Counted from the stretch's first letter, positions 13,482 through 25,990 are shown. The stretch: 64,000 nucleotides of DNA from Craterostigma plantagineum (GCA_027422505.1 JAPQWV010000017.1:21267501-21331500); one strand, 5' to 3'. Made by a program: numbers and translations. Notes: generated from the letters alone by a model not told the origin.

Positions 13482-14761
13482 ATGTCTCTGGCCGGAGCAT
13501 TTCGCTGTCCTCAGCTGATAACTCAGCTGAACAGATTTCCTTACAATTTCGCGACTTTGATCAGAGTTTCTTCGCTCGTCGTCAACAGGCGGCACTCGGT
13601 TTTATTTCGCACCTTTGCGAACTCTCGAAATTCAACTAAACCGTGCCGTGCCGCTAAAGGTAGCGTTACGGAGACTTGTAATTATTCTATGCAGAAAATG
13701 ATTACGGAAGGTTTTCTTACTGATGTGATTCTTTCCGAGACACTGCTGCTTTGTGGGCCATCTGAATTATTGATGTTATTTTCGCTTTTGCGAGAGGTTA
13801 TTCAGTTTTGACTTGTGGGCTGGCTTATTTGTGATGTATCGGACAAATGTTGAAGGGTTTCATCACTGTGTTTTTGTTATTGACAAAGGTTTCTTAAAAG
13901 AATTAGCCTTTCTGACTTGGTTAGCATTTTACTAGTAGTGACTTCAAGTCTATATTGATGATGAATTGGATTTTCGTGGTACGAATTGCTGTGTGTTCTT
14001 AGTCGTATGTTACTTTTTTTTTGTCATAGATAACACAAAGCTTGTTCTAAAGCAAGACGAGAGGTTATTCAATGGAGTTGTCAATATCGCCGATACAAGT
14101 TCGAGCTCGAGCACAATTGTGGCTATCGTGACCTCCATTGGTGGGCCGCCAGCAGCAGTTGGAATTGTGCGTCTATCGGGTCCTTCAGCTGTATCTATAG
14201 TGGGGCGAGTGTTTCGATCCATTCGAGGGAAAATAAAAAATGGTTCTTTATGGAGACCTAAGAGCCACGTTGTTGAGTATGGTTTGGTTGTCGATTCCAA
14301 AGGTGATGTGATCGACGAGGTGTGTTTTTGGTCTGTTCTGTTTACTTAACTACATTAGCTTATTGAAAGGGAAGAAAGAGATGTACATGATAGAACTCTG
14401 TGCCTGTGAGTTATATAAATCTGTAGCCTCATAACAATATGAACTTAATTTTTAGTTCAGAATATATAATATAACTCGACCATGTTGACAAAACTGGTGA
14501 GGAGATCCCTAAGATGCAACTCGTGATTTATCTTTATTACTCTTCCGTAACAGATGTAATGTTCTTGACATTGTTTGATAGGTTTTGATGGTTCCCATGT
14601 TGGGACCAAAGTCTTACACACGTGAGGATGTGGTTGAGCTTCAGTGTCATGGCAATGAAGTCTGTTTGCACCGTGTCCTCAGAACTTGTCTAGAGGCAGG
14701 AGCAAGGCTTGCTGAACCAGGTTGTTATCTCTATCTCTCTCCCTCTATCCCTCCCTCTCTG

Positions 14762-14843
<82 letters not shown>

Positions 14844-16753
14844 AGCAAACCTTTATATAGTCTAGATAAACATATATATGTATTTATGGATTCTAATATT
14901 AAATACCTCAATGTCTCAGGTGAATTTACTCTCCGTGCATTTTTAAATGGTCGTATTGACCTATCTCAGGCCGAGAATGTGAATAAACTCATATCAGCAC
15001 AGTCAACTGCTGCTGCAGATGCTGCATTAGCGGGAATTCAGGTGGCTTTCTTACATTTTCTTTTCCTCTTTCTTAACTTTCCACCGATTTTTCAGATTAT
15101 TTTGTGTATGCTCCAAGTCGTCAGATACATTTCTACATCTGAGTGGTTCTTGATAAGATCTTTTCATCATTCTTGAAATTTCAGGGAGGTTTTTCCTCGA
15201 TGGTCAAGTTATTACGAGCGCAATGCATTGAAATACTCACGGAGATCGAAGCTCGCCTTGACTTTGACGATGAGATGCCACCTCTTGATATCAGACTGCT
15301 CATAGATAAGATACGTAATATGTCGCAAGAATTAGACAATGCTTTAGAAACTGCAAATTATGACAAGCTTCTGCAAACAGGCGTACAGGTATCTAATTAT
15401 GGTGAATTAGTATCTTTCATTCACCATTCATGTCTCATTTTTAATGTTTCTGCTCTATAACATTTTCATTAAACTGTAGAATCTTCACTGCAGTGGTTTT
15501 GTGGACTAATATGGTTCTAATATATTCAGATTGCAATTGTTGGACGGCCTAATGTTGGTAAATCAAGCCTTCTTAATGCTTGGAGCAGGGTACATTTCAA
15601 ACGCTTATTACCTCTTCCATGAAATCTTTGTCATAATGTGGCCCAAGCTTAACATTAACAGCGATATTTTTTTCTTAATAAAAAAAGAAATATGCGAATA
15701 CTCTGTGTATATTACATCTAATTATGTACTATTAAAAATACATTGTAGCGTACAGAGTGAGAGAGCTATCGTGACCAATACTGCGGGCACAACGCGCGAC
15801 GTCGTCGAAGCTAATATCACAGTAGGCGGAATTCCCGTCACACTTCTTGATACAGCAGGCATTAGGGACACTGATGACATTGTCGAAAAAATTGGTACTT
15901 TTTCCTTTGAAACACATTTTCTTAACTTTCTTATTGAATTTTATCTGCTTTTCTATTACACAAGGCGTGGAGAGGTCTGAAGCAGTCGCCTCAAGTGCAG
16001 ACGTCGTTCTCATGACTGTAAGTGCAAACGATGGATGGACTTCTGAGGACGAAACTCTCCTCAGTAGAATACGAAGCAATAAGGTCTGATTCGTTTTAGG
16101 TGTATTATAGATTGGCAGAGTTTCTCTAACCAAACTTGCTCTAACAATATAATCCAAAATCTTGTCTCGATTTCTTCATTCTTCAGAAGGCACCAACTTC
16201 TTCTCCAGTTATTCTCGTGGTGAACAAAATAGACTGCGTCGATTCCCAATCTTTCGTCGACGATTGGGTGAAGAAAATCTCGGGTCAGTTTGAGAAGCAC
16301 ATTTTAACATGTGCTGTGAATTCTCATGGGATTACAGAGTTAGAATCTGCCATTGTCAAACTCGTGGGCTTAGACAAGATCTGTGCTGGGGGCCAAAAAT
16401 GGACCATCAACCAGGTTAGAACACGAATTCTGAACTTGCTCGAATTGGACTTTTAGTGACTTTTAATCGAACGAAAATGAGTTGGGTTCGGTTAAAAATT
16501 CGAATTTGGTAATGGGATAGCATTAGTTTTTGTATTCTCATATGTTGAAGTGTTGCAGAGACAACATGAGCAGCTTGTCCGAGCAAGAGAGGCTTTGTTG
16601 AGGTTGAAATCTTCGATTGAAGAAGGAATACCTTTGGACTTTTGGACCATTGACCTTAGAGAAGCTGCTTTAGATCTTGGACAAATAGCTGGCCAAGATA
16701 TCTCCGAGGAAGTCCTATCTAACATTTTTGGGAAATTCTGCATAGGGAAATAA
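13482..16753 (+). CDS. MnmE: tRNA-modification GTPase MnmE (TrmE/MSS1), organellar
   Basis: Encodes 557 residues in ten exons: 13482-13659, 14030-14319, 14582-14720, 14920-15041, 15185-15388, 15530-15589, 15756-15894, 15965-16083, 16187-16414, 16559-16753. All borders are GT-AG and phases join. MnmE with its partner MnmG/GidA installs the 5-carboxymethylaminomethyl group on wobble uridine of certain tRNAs. Residues 1-60 are Ser/Arg-rich and read as an organellar targeting peptide; the TrmE N-terminal domain follows ([51 protein letters not shown]). The inserted G domain has GRPNVGKS (G1), GTTRD (G2), DTAGIR (G3) and NKID (G4). The C-terminus ends FCIGK, with the conserved catalytic Cys. The ATG at 13482 is chosen as the first in frame and because it opens the transit-like segment. 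The bacterial protein is about 450 residues; the excess is the leader. The gene looks intact. Confidence 0.96.
14734..14841. repeat. Compound ATCT/CT microsatellite in MnmE intron 3
   Basis: A run of (CTAT)n followed by (CT)n fills much of the third intron of the MnmE gene, starting 14 bases after the donor. Length polymorphism is likely. Confidence 0.9.
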
Positions 16754-17237
16754 TTCATTTATTGTGCTGTACTTAACTATGTAACGACCTAATCAATTTG
16801 TCAATGTTTCTCTTTTTTTTTCCAAATTATATAAGATTTTAGTTGTTTTGCATATCTTTACTGTCGTTTTTGTGGAGAAGGCAAAACGGACCCAAGTCCG
16901 TTCAAAATTATACAAGTCGTTACAGCTTATGTCTATTATTGTTGTTGGGATGGGAATGCGTTTGAGTACAAGAAATGTGCAAATTAGACATATTATAACA
17001 TAGCTAACTGAAGTGAAAATTTACCCAAAAAAAAACAATTTTCATTACCATTACGTGACGCAATAACATCTACATATGGATACCAACTTCGGAGTACCTA
17101 ATATGATAATTTTGTGATATTTTCTTACAAATGTAGCATTATAATTTGTTTCTCGTTTTCATGTTGATTCGGTTAACATTATAAATTCGAGCAGAACATT
17201 TAGTAATAATTACACAACATAGAATCATCGTAATAAG
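16754..17237. promoter_or_regulatory. MnmE 3' flank and laccase-1 promoter
   Basis: AT-rich spacer. A TATA-like attataaat lies near 17179-17187, about 55 bases before the laccase-1 ATG. The block tataaattcgagcagaacat...tagtaat (about 17180-17212) recurs upstream of laccase 2 at about 26390-26423 (tataaatcccagcagaggaacat...tagtaat), marking a shared proximal promoter. Confidence 0.6.
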
Positions 17238-19600
17238 ATGTCGGTCTCGAAGACCTTGTTCTTGTACTTCATACTCATCACAGTATTCGACAACTTTCGA
17301 GTAGGTGAAGCTCATATTCGTCGTTATCGCTTCGTGGTGAGTGTCATATTACACATAATGCGTATATTACTTCATTTATAACCTCTTTCCAAGCATCACA
17401 AAAATCATGGTATTATTTGCAGGTGGAGGAAAGGTCATACACAAGACTCTGCGAAACAAAAAAGATTCTAACAGTGAACGGAGAATTCCCAGGCCCAGCA
17501 ATTCAAGTATATCAAGGAGAAACAATCTTCGTCGACGTTTATAACAGAGGGAATGACAACATAACAATACACTGGTACATACAACGCGATAATACGACCG
17601 TATTAACTATGTAACGTTTGGTCTATGTATATGTCTATCTTAAGAACCATAAATTACCATGCGAAGGCATGGAGTGAAGCAGCCGAGGAACCCATGGTCA
17701 GACGGGCCCGCATATATAACCCAATGCCCGATACAGCCCGGCAATAGGCTTCGACAAAAGGTCATATTTTCCGAGGAGATAGGCACGCTTTGGTGGCACG
17801 CTCATAACGACTGGCAACGAGCCACCGTTCACGGCCCCATAATCATCTACCCAAGACCGCCCGAAACTTATCCGTTCCCTAAGCCCGCCGCAGAAATCCC
17901 TATTGTCATAGGTATATAATATATTGGTCATCGGAATCTAAATATTATGTCTCAATTTTTTGGGGGATAACATGTAATAAATTCACTTGTATTGTGTGTG
18001 TGTTAGGGGAGTGGTGGATTGAAGACGTTTGGAGGGTGTTTGAGGAGTTTGTAGAGTCGGGTAGCGCGCCCAGGGATTCCGACGCATACACGATAAACGG
18101 CCAGCCCGGCGAACTCTACAACTGTTCGAAGCGCGGTAATTGGATTAAAAAACATTAATTTCGATGCATACAAGGAAAGACTGCTTGAAAATGAAACCCT
18201 AGCTCCCATGTGTCGGGTCTAATGGTTTGAAAATGAAACCCGAATCCCATGACTGTTGTGCTGGGCGAAATTGAGACATGTTCACATGGCTCGTGGAGAT
18301 TAGTCTCATCATCGGAGTGTGTGGCGCAAGCCCATAACTGATTGAGTGGGATACTCTAGAGTCGGCACAGAGAACCCTAGCTATATATATTCTCCGAGGC
18401 TCGAATCCTCCCTCATGCACGTTTTATGCAGATACCTTCAAGCTACTGGTGAGGCCTAACGAAACCTACCTCCTCCGAATAATCAATGCGGCGATGAATG
18501 AGATCCACTTCTTCGGCATCGCCCGGCACAGACTTACCGTGGTGGCCACGGACGCGTCGTACTCAAAGCCCTCGACGCGGGACTACATCGTCGTAGCGCC
18601 CGGGCAAACCATGGATTGCCTCCTAACCGCCGATCAAAACCCTAATCACTACTACTACATGGCCGCAAAGCCCTTCGTCGACGGCCCAATACCCTTCGAC
18701 AACACGACCACCACCGCACTATTACACTACGAAGACGGCGAAAGTGCACCGCACAAACGTAATTACGCCCAACGACTCCCCCCGTTGCCTCCCTTCAATG
18801 ACACACAGTCAGTCTTCAACTTCACCGACAGCTTAAGGAGCCTAAACTCAAAAGCCCATCCCAGCAACGTCCCCTTAAAGATAGAAAAGAGAATAGTTTC
18901 CACCATCTCTATCAACGTCTTCCCATGCCGTAATAATCGGACGTGCATGGGACCCAACGGGACGCGCTTAGGTGCAAGCATGAACAACGTGAGCTTCGTG
19001 GATCCCACCATCAGCGTTCTCCAGGCGTATTTCTACGGGATAAAGGGAGTTTTCAGGAAGAACTTTCCCAAGTTTCCTCCTTTTTTGTTTAATTTCACCT
19101 CCACAGCGGAGGCGATCCCCTTCGAGCTTCAAGTTCCGAGGAGGGCAACCAAGGCTCTTGCCTTGAGGTACGGCGTGGGGGTCGAGGTCGTCTTTCAGAA
19201 CACGGAATTGGTGGCGGGGCTTAGCCATCCCATGCACTTACATGGGTTCAGTTTCTATGTCGTTGGGTCGGGTTTTGGGAACTTCGACGAAGGGCGGGAC
19301 CCGTCGGGGTACAACCTCGTCGATCCACCGCGACGGAATACCGTCGTGGTTCCGAGGGGCGGGTGGACTGCCATTAGATTCGAGGCTTGTAATCCAGGTT
19401 AAGATATTATTAGCATACGATTAGTTATTCCATTTTTCATTTATTGAAGTTATATATATGTTATATTAGGTGTGTGGTTCTTACACTGCCATTTGGATCG
19501 CCACTTAACTTGGGGAATGGATACGGTGTTCATCGTGAGAGATGGAAAAGGTCCGACGGAAAGTATACTTCCTCCGCCGCCTGATCTTCCGCCGTGTTGA
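17238..19600 (+). CDS. Laccase (secreted multicopper oxidase) 1
   Basis: Encodes 573 residues in six exons: 17238-17336, 17423-17574, 17667-17911, 18007-18135, 18432-19397, 19470-19600; all borders GT-AG and in phase. Laccases oxidise phenolics such as monolignols or flavonoids in the apoplast using O2. Exon 1 supplies a hydrophobic signal peptide ([12 protein letters not shown]) and RRYRFV. Copper ligands are all present: HWHGVKQ split across exons 2/3, WWHAHNDW in exon 3, [16 protein letters not shown] in exon 5, and [12 protein letters not shown] in exon 6. Ends PPC. Length equals the family norm. Upstream of the first ligand block, [25 protein letters not shown] is typical of the plant laccase-14/15 type. 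Closest relative in the window is laccase 2, with the same exon sizes except exon 5 (966 against 963 bases). It looks functional. Substrate is not predictable from sequence. Confidence 0.95.
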
Positions 19601-21593
19601 TGGTCATGATGATGCACTTTGCAGCCAATACTGCACTTTTATTTTAATTTATTTTATTTTTTTAATATATGTATGTTGAAGCATAATAAAATAGTCATCT
19701 CATTGTTTGGAAATAAATTTTTTAAGAGCATCTCTCTCGGGTACTTCAGTTTTGTGTAAAACACAAAATAAAGTACGTCTTTACTCCAATGAGACTCTAA
19801 CACTAATATTGTGTTGAGTAGCATAGGTACTCTAGATGTAGAGTACGCACAATTTTCAACACAAAAATTGTGTTGTACTTTTTGTTTATTTATAATTTAT
19901 TTAATAAAAATTATTTAATTATATTTAAATATTTGATATTTATATAATAATATAAAAGTAATAATAATATTAATTTCCTATTTTTTATATTTCATTCTAT
20001 TCTAATAAAATTATAATTAAATAATATGTTAAGTTTATAATTTAGTTAATTTTAAATATTAATTATTATTATTATTTATTGACTTTTTAATTATTATAGT
20101 TATCAAGTTTAATATAGGAATTTGATTTTTAGAGTAGAAAATAGAGTTAATGGGTTGGATTGAAAATTAGTGTAGTTATGTCTGGAAACCGAGCTCAAAG
20201 ATCAGAAAGAAGCTATCTTGTAGAAATTGAGCTTATGGATTGGAGTAAAAGCACTGTAACAGCTGTAATATTGTGCAGAATTAACTGTATATTCATGCTA
20301 CGGGTTGGAGATGCTATAAGAATAGAAAGTGATAAACTGTTTAAAGTTAACCTGTTTGGTGGACTGGTTATTCAACAATTTTTTTTTCTTTTTGCAAATT
20401 TACAAAAAAATTGATACGAATACCCGAATCGAGCAAGTAATGTGATAGACGGACGCATGTTCGGACATATTTCTTCTTTTTTTTTTCATATCATGAGTTA
20501 TCCCGCTAAATTATCAATCATAAATTTGCGCCACTCACTGACCTTGATTCAGGTGAAAAATCATCTATTTAATTTCCATTTTTAGAGTAGAAAATACAGT
20601 AGTCTATAAATTAATACTCGATAATTTAATAAACTCTTTAATATAATATTTTCGGCCAGTCCCGACTCGGGGATAACGTACTAAATTAATAATTCTCTAA
20701 AATTATAAGATAATAGACTTTTGATAATATCTATAGGTCCCGTATAAATTATAAATTAATCAAATTCTATATCTAAAAATATTATCATATTACATGAAGG
20801 AGGATTACTTGAAAATGACTCAATGGTCATTTGTTTTTTGTTGATATATGCATTAATATTACTTAAATGTACAGTAACACCAGACAAATTATGATAGACT
20901 CGGGAGATTGAAGGTTTGATCCTTAATTTCACGTTCATTAAGGACATAGGAGATTGAAGGCTATTTGATGTTTGGAAAGTTTGAATTGTAATGTACACTC
21001 TAAATTAATAAAATATTAATTCATCGATAAATTAATAATTATTAATTTATCGATTAACTAATAACTCTTTTAATTAATAAATTTGGTCGGTCTCAACTGT
21101 ATTAATTTATAGAGTTTCTACTGTAGAGTTAATGGGTTGGATTGAAAACTAGTGTGGTTAGGTTTCGATTCAACCATTTGGTCAGATTGAATTAATATCA
21201 AAATATTGAAATCTATTTGACCCTGGACGCAGGGCAAAATGGTAATTTTGCGACACCAACACCAATACACCACCATAGAGTATTGGTCAACCACACCAAG
21301 ACAAAAGTCAACGTGCATGTGCCACCGTCCAGTCTTTGAGGTGAGTCAGACGTCAGCGCTCACTTGACACCTTATTATGAGAGAAGAGAATGCGAACAAT
21401 AGTTGCAATAATTTCTTCTATTTTTCACGACGTACTAAAAATAATCAACAGTAAATACATGTCATTAATTACGGTTCAACTAACTACCCATCATTTAATG
21501 CGAGGAATGAAAAATACAAGGGCGCAAATATCTACAAATTAAAAAACACGGAGAACGATATTCAGCAAAAATAAATAAAAGAGAGAAGAACCA
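19601..21593. other. AT-rich spacer; PROPEP promoter at the right end
   Basis: 19.7-20.1 and 20.5-21.1 kb are very AT-rich, non-coding and full of 'attaat' words. A direct repeat of about 35 bases (agagttaatgggttggattg onward) occurs at about 20143 and 21125, bracketing about 1 kb. W-box-like TTGAC(C/T) cores lie at 21217-21222 (plus), 21285-21290 and 21306-21311 (complement), with a GACGTC motif (agacgtcag) near 21348. These suit a wound/defence-inducible promoter of the following gene, by analogy with WRKY-regulated PROPEPs. Confidence 0.5.
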
Positions 21594-21953
21594 ATGGAGA
21601 AAGAAGCGAAGAAGTCACAGAGAGATCATTCATCATCTTATTCATCTTTCCTTCACAACATAATGGTGACTTCTCCATGCAGTTGCATTCAACAACTCAT
21701 CAGAGCTATGCTTAGCTGTTTAGGTTGGGAGTCTCAACTCTCTTCTTCAAATAACAACACTGAAGCTGAAGTTGATGCTTCGAGTAATAATGGTAATATT
21801 CAAGTAGATGGCTCTTCTTCTTCGTCTTCTCCGTCTTCATCTTCGGGAGATCCTCCGCCTCCACTCGCCGGCGTGACGGTGATGCTGGCCACGGTTGGAA
21901 GACCTCCGCCGAGGCAGCCCATCAGTGGAGGAAGAGGCCCTGGGACCAATTAA
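21594..21953 (+). CDS. PROPEP: PROPEP: precursor of a plant elicitor peptide (Pep)
   Basis: A single open frame of 119 residues. PROPEPs are cytosolic or membrane-associated precursors cleaved on damage to release a C-terminal Pep of about 23 residues, which is sensed by PEPR receptor kinases. Two signatures support this. Near residues 37-51 is CIQQLIRAMLSCLGW, resembling the conserved amphipathic helix (…L.QTLRAILKCLG…) of PROPEPs. The extreme C-terminus is GRPPPRQPISGGRGPGTN, with the basic/Pro-rich run, the SGxxG core and the final Asn of Peps, closest in style to asterid Peps (GRPPSRP...). The middle is Ser/Asn-rich and low complexity, as usual. There is no signal peptide, consistent with the family. 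The start is the first ATG. An upstream intron cannot be excluded but is not needed. A standalone gene between two laccases. Confidence 0.85.
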   Translation: MEKEAKKSQRDHSSSYSSFLHNIMVTSPCSCIQQLIRAMLSCLGWESQLSSSNNNTEAEVDASSNNGNIQVDGSSSSSSPSSSSGDPPPPLAGVTVMLATVGRPPPRQPISGGRGPGTN

Positions 21954-23309
21954 TTATAATAATTTGCAGCATTATTAATGTTGTTGCTAGTTTCCACTTG
22001 ATAAGTATAAAATTTGTTGTTGCTAGTTTATATTCCAATCCAACCTCGTAACTTGTAGTTGTGATGTTATTGCATTTGTGTCTTGTGTGTAGAATTTTCT
22101 TGATTTGAATGCCTCATCATATTTTTGTGGGGCCGACGGGTAACAAGTGTCTCGGTTTCTTTGTCTTGGAATCTCAGCTATTACTAGATCATGATACATA
22201 ATATTCTAGTTAAATCTTTTCCGTGATCCGTCACAATTGCAAAATTAAGGATTGATGACGTCGTCGAAAAATGGATCTACCGCGCTAAATGGCCAACGAG
22301 CTGCTCCCGCCTGAACTTTGCCGCGGACTTTGCCTAAAGACTCGAAAACAGGGTAAGGGTTGGAGGTCGTTCGCCCTCTTGCCTAGGTCAAGAGGGTATT
22401 TTCTGTGTTCCAGGCGTAAAGTAGCATAAAAAAGGTGATGTGTTCAAGTGTGTGCTTGAATAGTAAAAATGGCAGAGTAACGGTAGGATATGTGAGAAAT
22501 CGATACCTGTTCTGAGCGGGCTTTGTAGTATTTTTAGGGTCCTCATTTGGGCAGTTTCCAGACGGTTTTACCCACTTTCCGCCTTTCTCGGGCTCGGTTT
22601 TCCATGCCCACGATGGCACGTCCCCGCGATTAATCTAATTATGGGCAGTTATCTGCCGCACGTCCTGCTATCGTCGCAAAGCAGAGATCGTGGCGGTTTC
22701 TTGTATGGGAGACCGAATCTCCTGTGGTGCGCGCTTGGCTCGGGCCTCGAGGCGCGAACCCGAGGAGCCGACGTCCCATCTTTTCGGAAATGGTTCTGTC
22801 TGTCGCTTCGGTAGCAAAAGTCCTCGGGCGACTTTCCTAGGGGCCAGTGGATTCGTTTAGGGTCTTCTGGGATGCTTCGGGCGAAAACCGCCTCCTAATG
22901 CGTTCGGTGCCTTCTCGCCGAGGGTCCCTCCAAAAAGCCCGAGGTGATGTCAGGGGTAAAGGTCGTTCCTCATGTAAGGTGGTTAGGTTGGTCAAGACGG
23001 GTCGGGTATTTTGCCGTCGGGTAGGTAATACCTAGGGTAACATATATGATGTATTATTGTACGTTTTGACGGGTTGGTCATGGTAAGCACCTCGGATCGA
23101 ATGTGATGTGTAATAATGTGACAAATATTTGGAATGTTAGTGTCCCACGAAATTTTCAGCCCAATATCTAACCTAACGATGTGATCCGAAGCATAATTCA
23201 TCCTCGAAAAAAATTGTAACTCACGAGGCAACGAATTACCAAGGTAAATATAAATTTATCAACCAACTTAATCGCTTAGTACAAAATAGGATCGTTTTAC
23301 GTGTTTCAA
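21954..23309. other. PROPEP 3' flank and unclassified GC-richer repeat
   Basis: 22.25-23.04 kb is noticeably GC-richer than its surroundings (words such as cccgaggagccgacgtccc), has no convincing gene, and resembles LTR or transposon flank in composition. Class not determined. 23.04-23.31 kb is featureless AT-rich DNA. Confidence 0.4.
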
Positions 23310-23317
23310 AAAGGGGT

Positions 23318-25020
23318 CAGGGGCGGATCCATAAATTTTTAATGGGGGGCCGTAGTCAAAATTGTTGGCTCGATAAGGGCTCGATGAGCCACGAGCCCAT
23401 ACTGCCCATACTTTTTTGTTGGAACATATTAAATCACAACCATAAAAGAATTCACATTTAATACAATCAACAAATAATATCAATATTGTAATGGAAAGTA
23501 AAAATTAGAACTAATCGTGTTGCGTATGACAACTCTCTCTATTCTCTCTCTCTCTTCGAAAACTCTCCCCCCAAACCCTAGCCGCACTTCTCAATTTCAT
23601 CCCTCTCCTCCTCCACCTCCATTAATGGAGGTGGGGGAGCTTACATTTTCATTTTCGTTTTTCGTTTTTATTCTTTTCCGTTATTCTTTCTTTTATCTTT
23701 TAAAAAAAATGTTTGTGGTTTATCTCCGACGCCTCCACCGCCGACCTCGCCGCCTCCACTTTCTCCGTCCCTCCGCTGCTCCTACGCTGCCACCGTCTCC
23801 GCCTCGTCACCTCCGACTGTCGCTCCACTTTTGCTGCCGTTGGCAGCTCTACCCCGCCATCTCCGTCGCCGTCGCCAGATCTGCACCGCCATCTCCACCG
23901 CCGTCGCCAGATCAGCCCCGCCTCGCCGCCTCGACGCAGCTGTCTGTTGGCTGTCACCCACCAACACATCTTCTCACCTCTCGCCATCCTCCATTCCCGA
24001 GTCTCCCACGTGGCGCTCTTTTCTCCCGGCCATTGGGTCGGGAGCTCTTTTCTCCCTATGTGGAGCCATTTCTCCCGTGTGGAGCCTTTTCCGATGGAGA
24101 CGAAGGCCTCGATCGTTGGATAAAGAAAGTGTAGAGTATTGTGGATTTGGCTTAATAGCCTTTTTTGTGGTACGTTCTATAGCTCTTTGGTCCAAGTTTG
24201 GGGTTTTTCTCGTTTTCTGTCGGCTTTTTTAACTTTTGTTTGGTGTGTGCGCTCCTATGTGAGCCTTTTTTTCTCTACCAGAGAGACCCTCTGGGCAATT
24301 TAGTCCATGTACATTTGTTTATCAATACAAGCTATCGTTTCGAAAAAAAAACAAATAATATCAATATTGAAAGATCAATAATAAGATTGACGGAGCTCTA
24401 ACGACGACAACTCACAATATTAATATTTCTAAGAGTGATATGGGATCCTCACTAGCTTCTTGTTTGTAGGATATAATATTAATTTAATAATAATAATATG
24501 ATATAGAAAAAATAGAAGAGGAAAGATACTGAAATGAACTAGAAAAAGTCAAAAATAAATTTAATTAGATATAAAATAAAAACTTAATAAATTAAGTATT
24601 ACTATGGAAAACAGACATTGTATTTGTTAAAGCTTTGATTGACTAATTTGTTAAAAAATATTCATATAAGTAAAAAGAATGAAATAGTTAAATATTCAAA
24701 GAATTAAATTCTTAAATATAGCGGACAAAAAAAAAGAAAGAGAAAAAAAGAATAGAAGTTCAAAAGGGAAAAGAAAAAAAAATAGAAAGCCAAACAAAAA
24801 TGAAAGAAATGGAGGTCGCGTGGAATCGAACTCAACTCCACAAAGACAACTAAACCCTTCAAGCCACTAACGATACCAATAAATTTAATGCAATATCCCT
24901 TAGCCTTTATATTTCACATAAATAATAGAAACATTATACTCAAAATTTCGAAAATTTTCCCGGGGGGGGGGGGGGGGGAGGCCCCGTCGGGCCACCATGT
25001 AGATCCGGGATCCGCCGCTG
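23318..25020. mobile_element. Non-autonomous hAT-type element with 8-bp target duplication
   Basis: Left end CAGGGGCGGATCC (23318) pairs with right end GGATCCGCCGCTG (to 25020) as inverted termini. It is flanked by a perfect 8-base direct repeat AAAGGGGT at 23310-23317 and 25021-25028, the hAT hallmark. There is no transposase. It contains the retroposon at 23489-24350 and a G-homopolymer (about 24962-24978). Without the nested insertion it would be about 820 bases. Confidence 0.85.
23489..24350 (+). mobile_element. Poly(A)-tailed retroposon (LINE-type insertion) nested in the hAT element
   Basis: 862 bases ending in a short A-run (24343-24350) and flanked by a perfect 19-base direct repeat ACAAATAATATCAATATTG at 23470-23488 and 24351-24369. 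A-tail plus long target duplication indicates target-primed reverse transcription. It contains a 205-codon open frame (23517-24134) of Pro/Ser/Arg-rich low-complexity protein whose reality is doubtful. No reverse transcriptase is present. It could be a 5'-part-plus-3'-tail deletion derivative of an L1-like LINE or a mobilised transcript. Confidence 0.8.
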
Positions 25021-25050
25021 AAAGGGGTGAATATACACTCATTAGTCTTA

Positions 25051-25990
25051 TGTTAGATTTTCGGTTATTGTCTCGTTAAAGATCAATACCGGTGCTTGAT
25101 GTATTTGTATCGACTGGTGCGGAATAAACTAGTCGGTTTTGAACCAAGACCGGATGTGAACGTGGTGTGCGTGTGATGTTTCGGTACAAACATTGTTTGT
25201 TTCTGGAAGTTCGGAGCTAAAATCTCCTACGTCTCCACTTCTTCCTCGCAAGGAAGGTATTCACTAGAAGTCTCGGTTTACAACTCTTGTCGTACAACCT
25301 CCTTATCTAGACTGACTCAATACGAACCTCACGACTATATTATGCTAACTAAACTCCTAGACATCTCTAGATAGCTTTTTACAGTCAATCTCTGTCAAGA
25401 GCTTTTAACAGTTCCTTGAGAAAATCACAATAAACTTTCCAGTTTAATGCAATGATGACAACATTAAATTCTTTTTTCGCTTAAAGAACTCTGAAAGTTG
25501 AATGCTTCAGCTAATTTTCTCGTTCTTAAAATTTTCAGCAAAAAGGTCTTCAGCTTGCATCACTTCTATTTATAGCTGGGTTGAAGTTGAATCCCGTTAT
25601 GAGATAGCTCTTTGTGTACCGGAGAGAGCATTTATTACCCAAAATGAGTCTGTCCGGTCTTGCAGCAGTTCGTGTTGTACCTTTACTTTATTCCTTATTC
25701 AGTTTGACTTGACTTCAACTGGCTCTAGCTGGCGTGTATTAATTGTTCTTCAAAAGTCTTCAACTTGCCGTAACTTGAATGTATTTGAATCTGTCCAGAG
25801 TGGCATTTTCGGTATTATGCAGTCCGGTCTTCAATGTACTTCCGGTACGCAGTCTTGATCCGGTTTCTGATTGCGCTGATGTACTGCTGGTTGTATCCGG
25901 TTTCACCTATGTCTAACCGGTATAGTTATTTAAGTTAAGTTCAATCACCAAAACTATTAATTTGATTATTAAAATCTATGATTTCTAACA
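25051..25990 (-). repeat. Probable solo LTR (Copia-like)
   Basis: On the minus strand it begins TGTTAGAAATC (25990) and ends ...AAAATCTAACA (25051), giving the TGTTAGA/TCTAACA inverted termini expected of an LTR of 940 bases. Flanking 5-mers (tctta / gtaca) do not match and no internal domain is present, so the call is tentative. Confidence 0.45.

Noticed and set aside
18168..18431. tRNA- or SINE-like end (gaggctcgaatcctccctc) in laccase-1 intron 4
   Set aside because: A B-box-like word and a short T-arm can be drawn, but no matching D-arm, anticodon arm or acceptor stem was found, and the segment lies against a normal splice acceptor.
23517..24134. 205-codon open frame in the retroposon as a real gene
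   Set aside because: Pro/Ser/Arg-rich composition follows the CT/CCG-rich DNA; overlapping frames on both strands are equally open, and there is no family resemblance.
25502..25858. 118-codon plus-strand frame
   Set aside because: Lies inside the LTR-like segment 25051-25990 and shows no domain.
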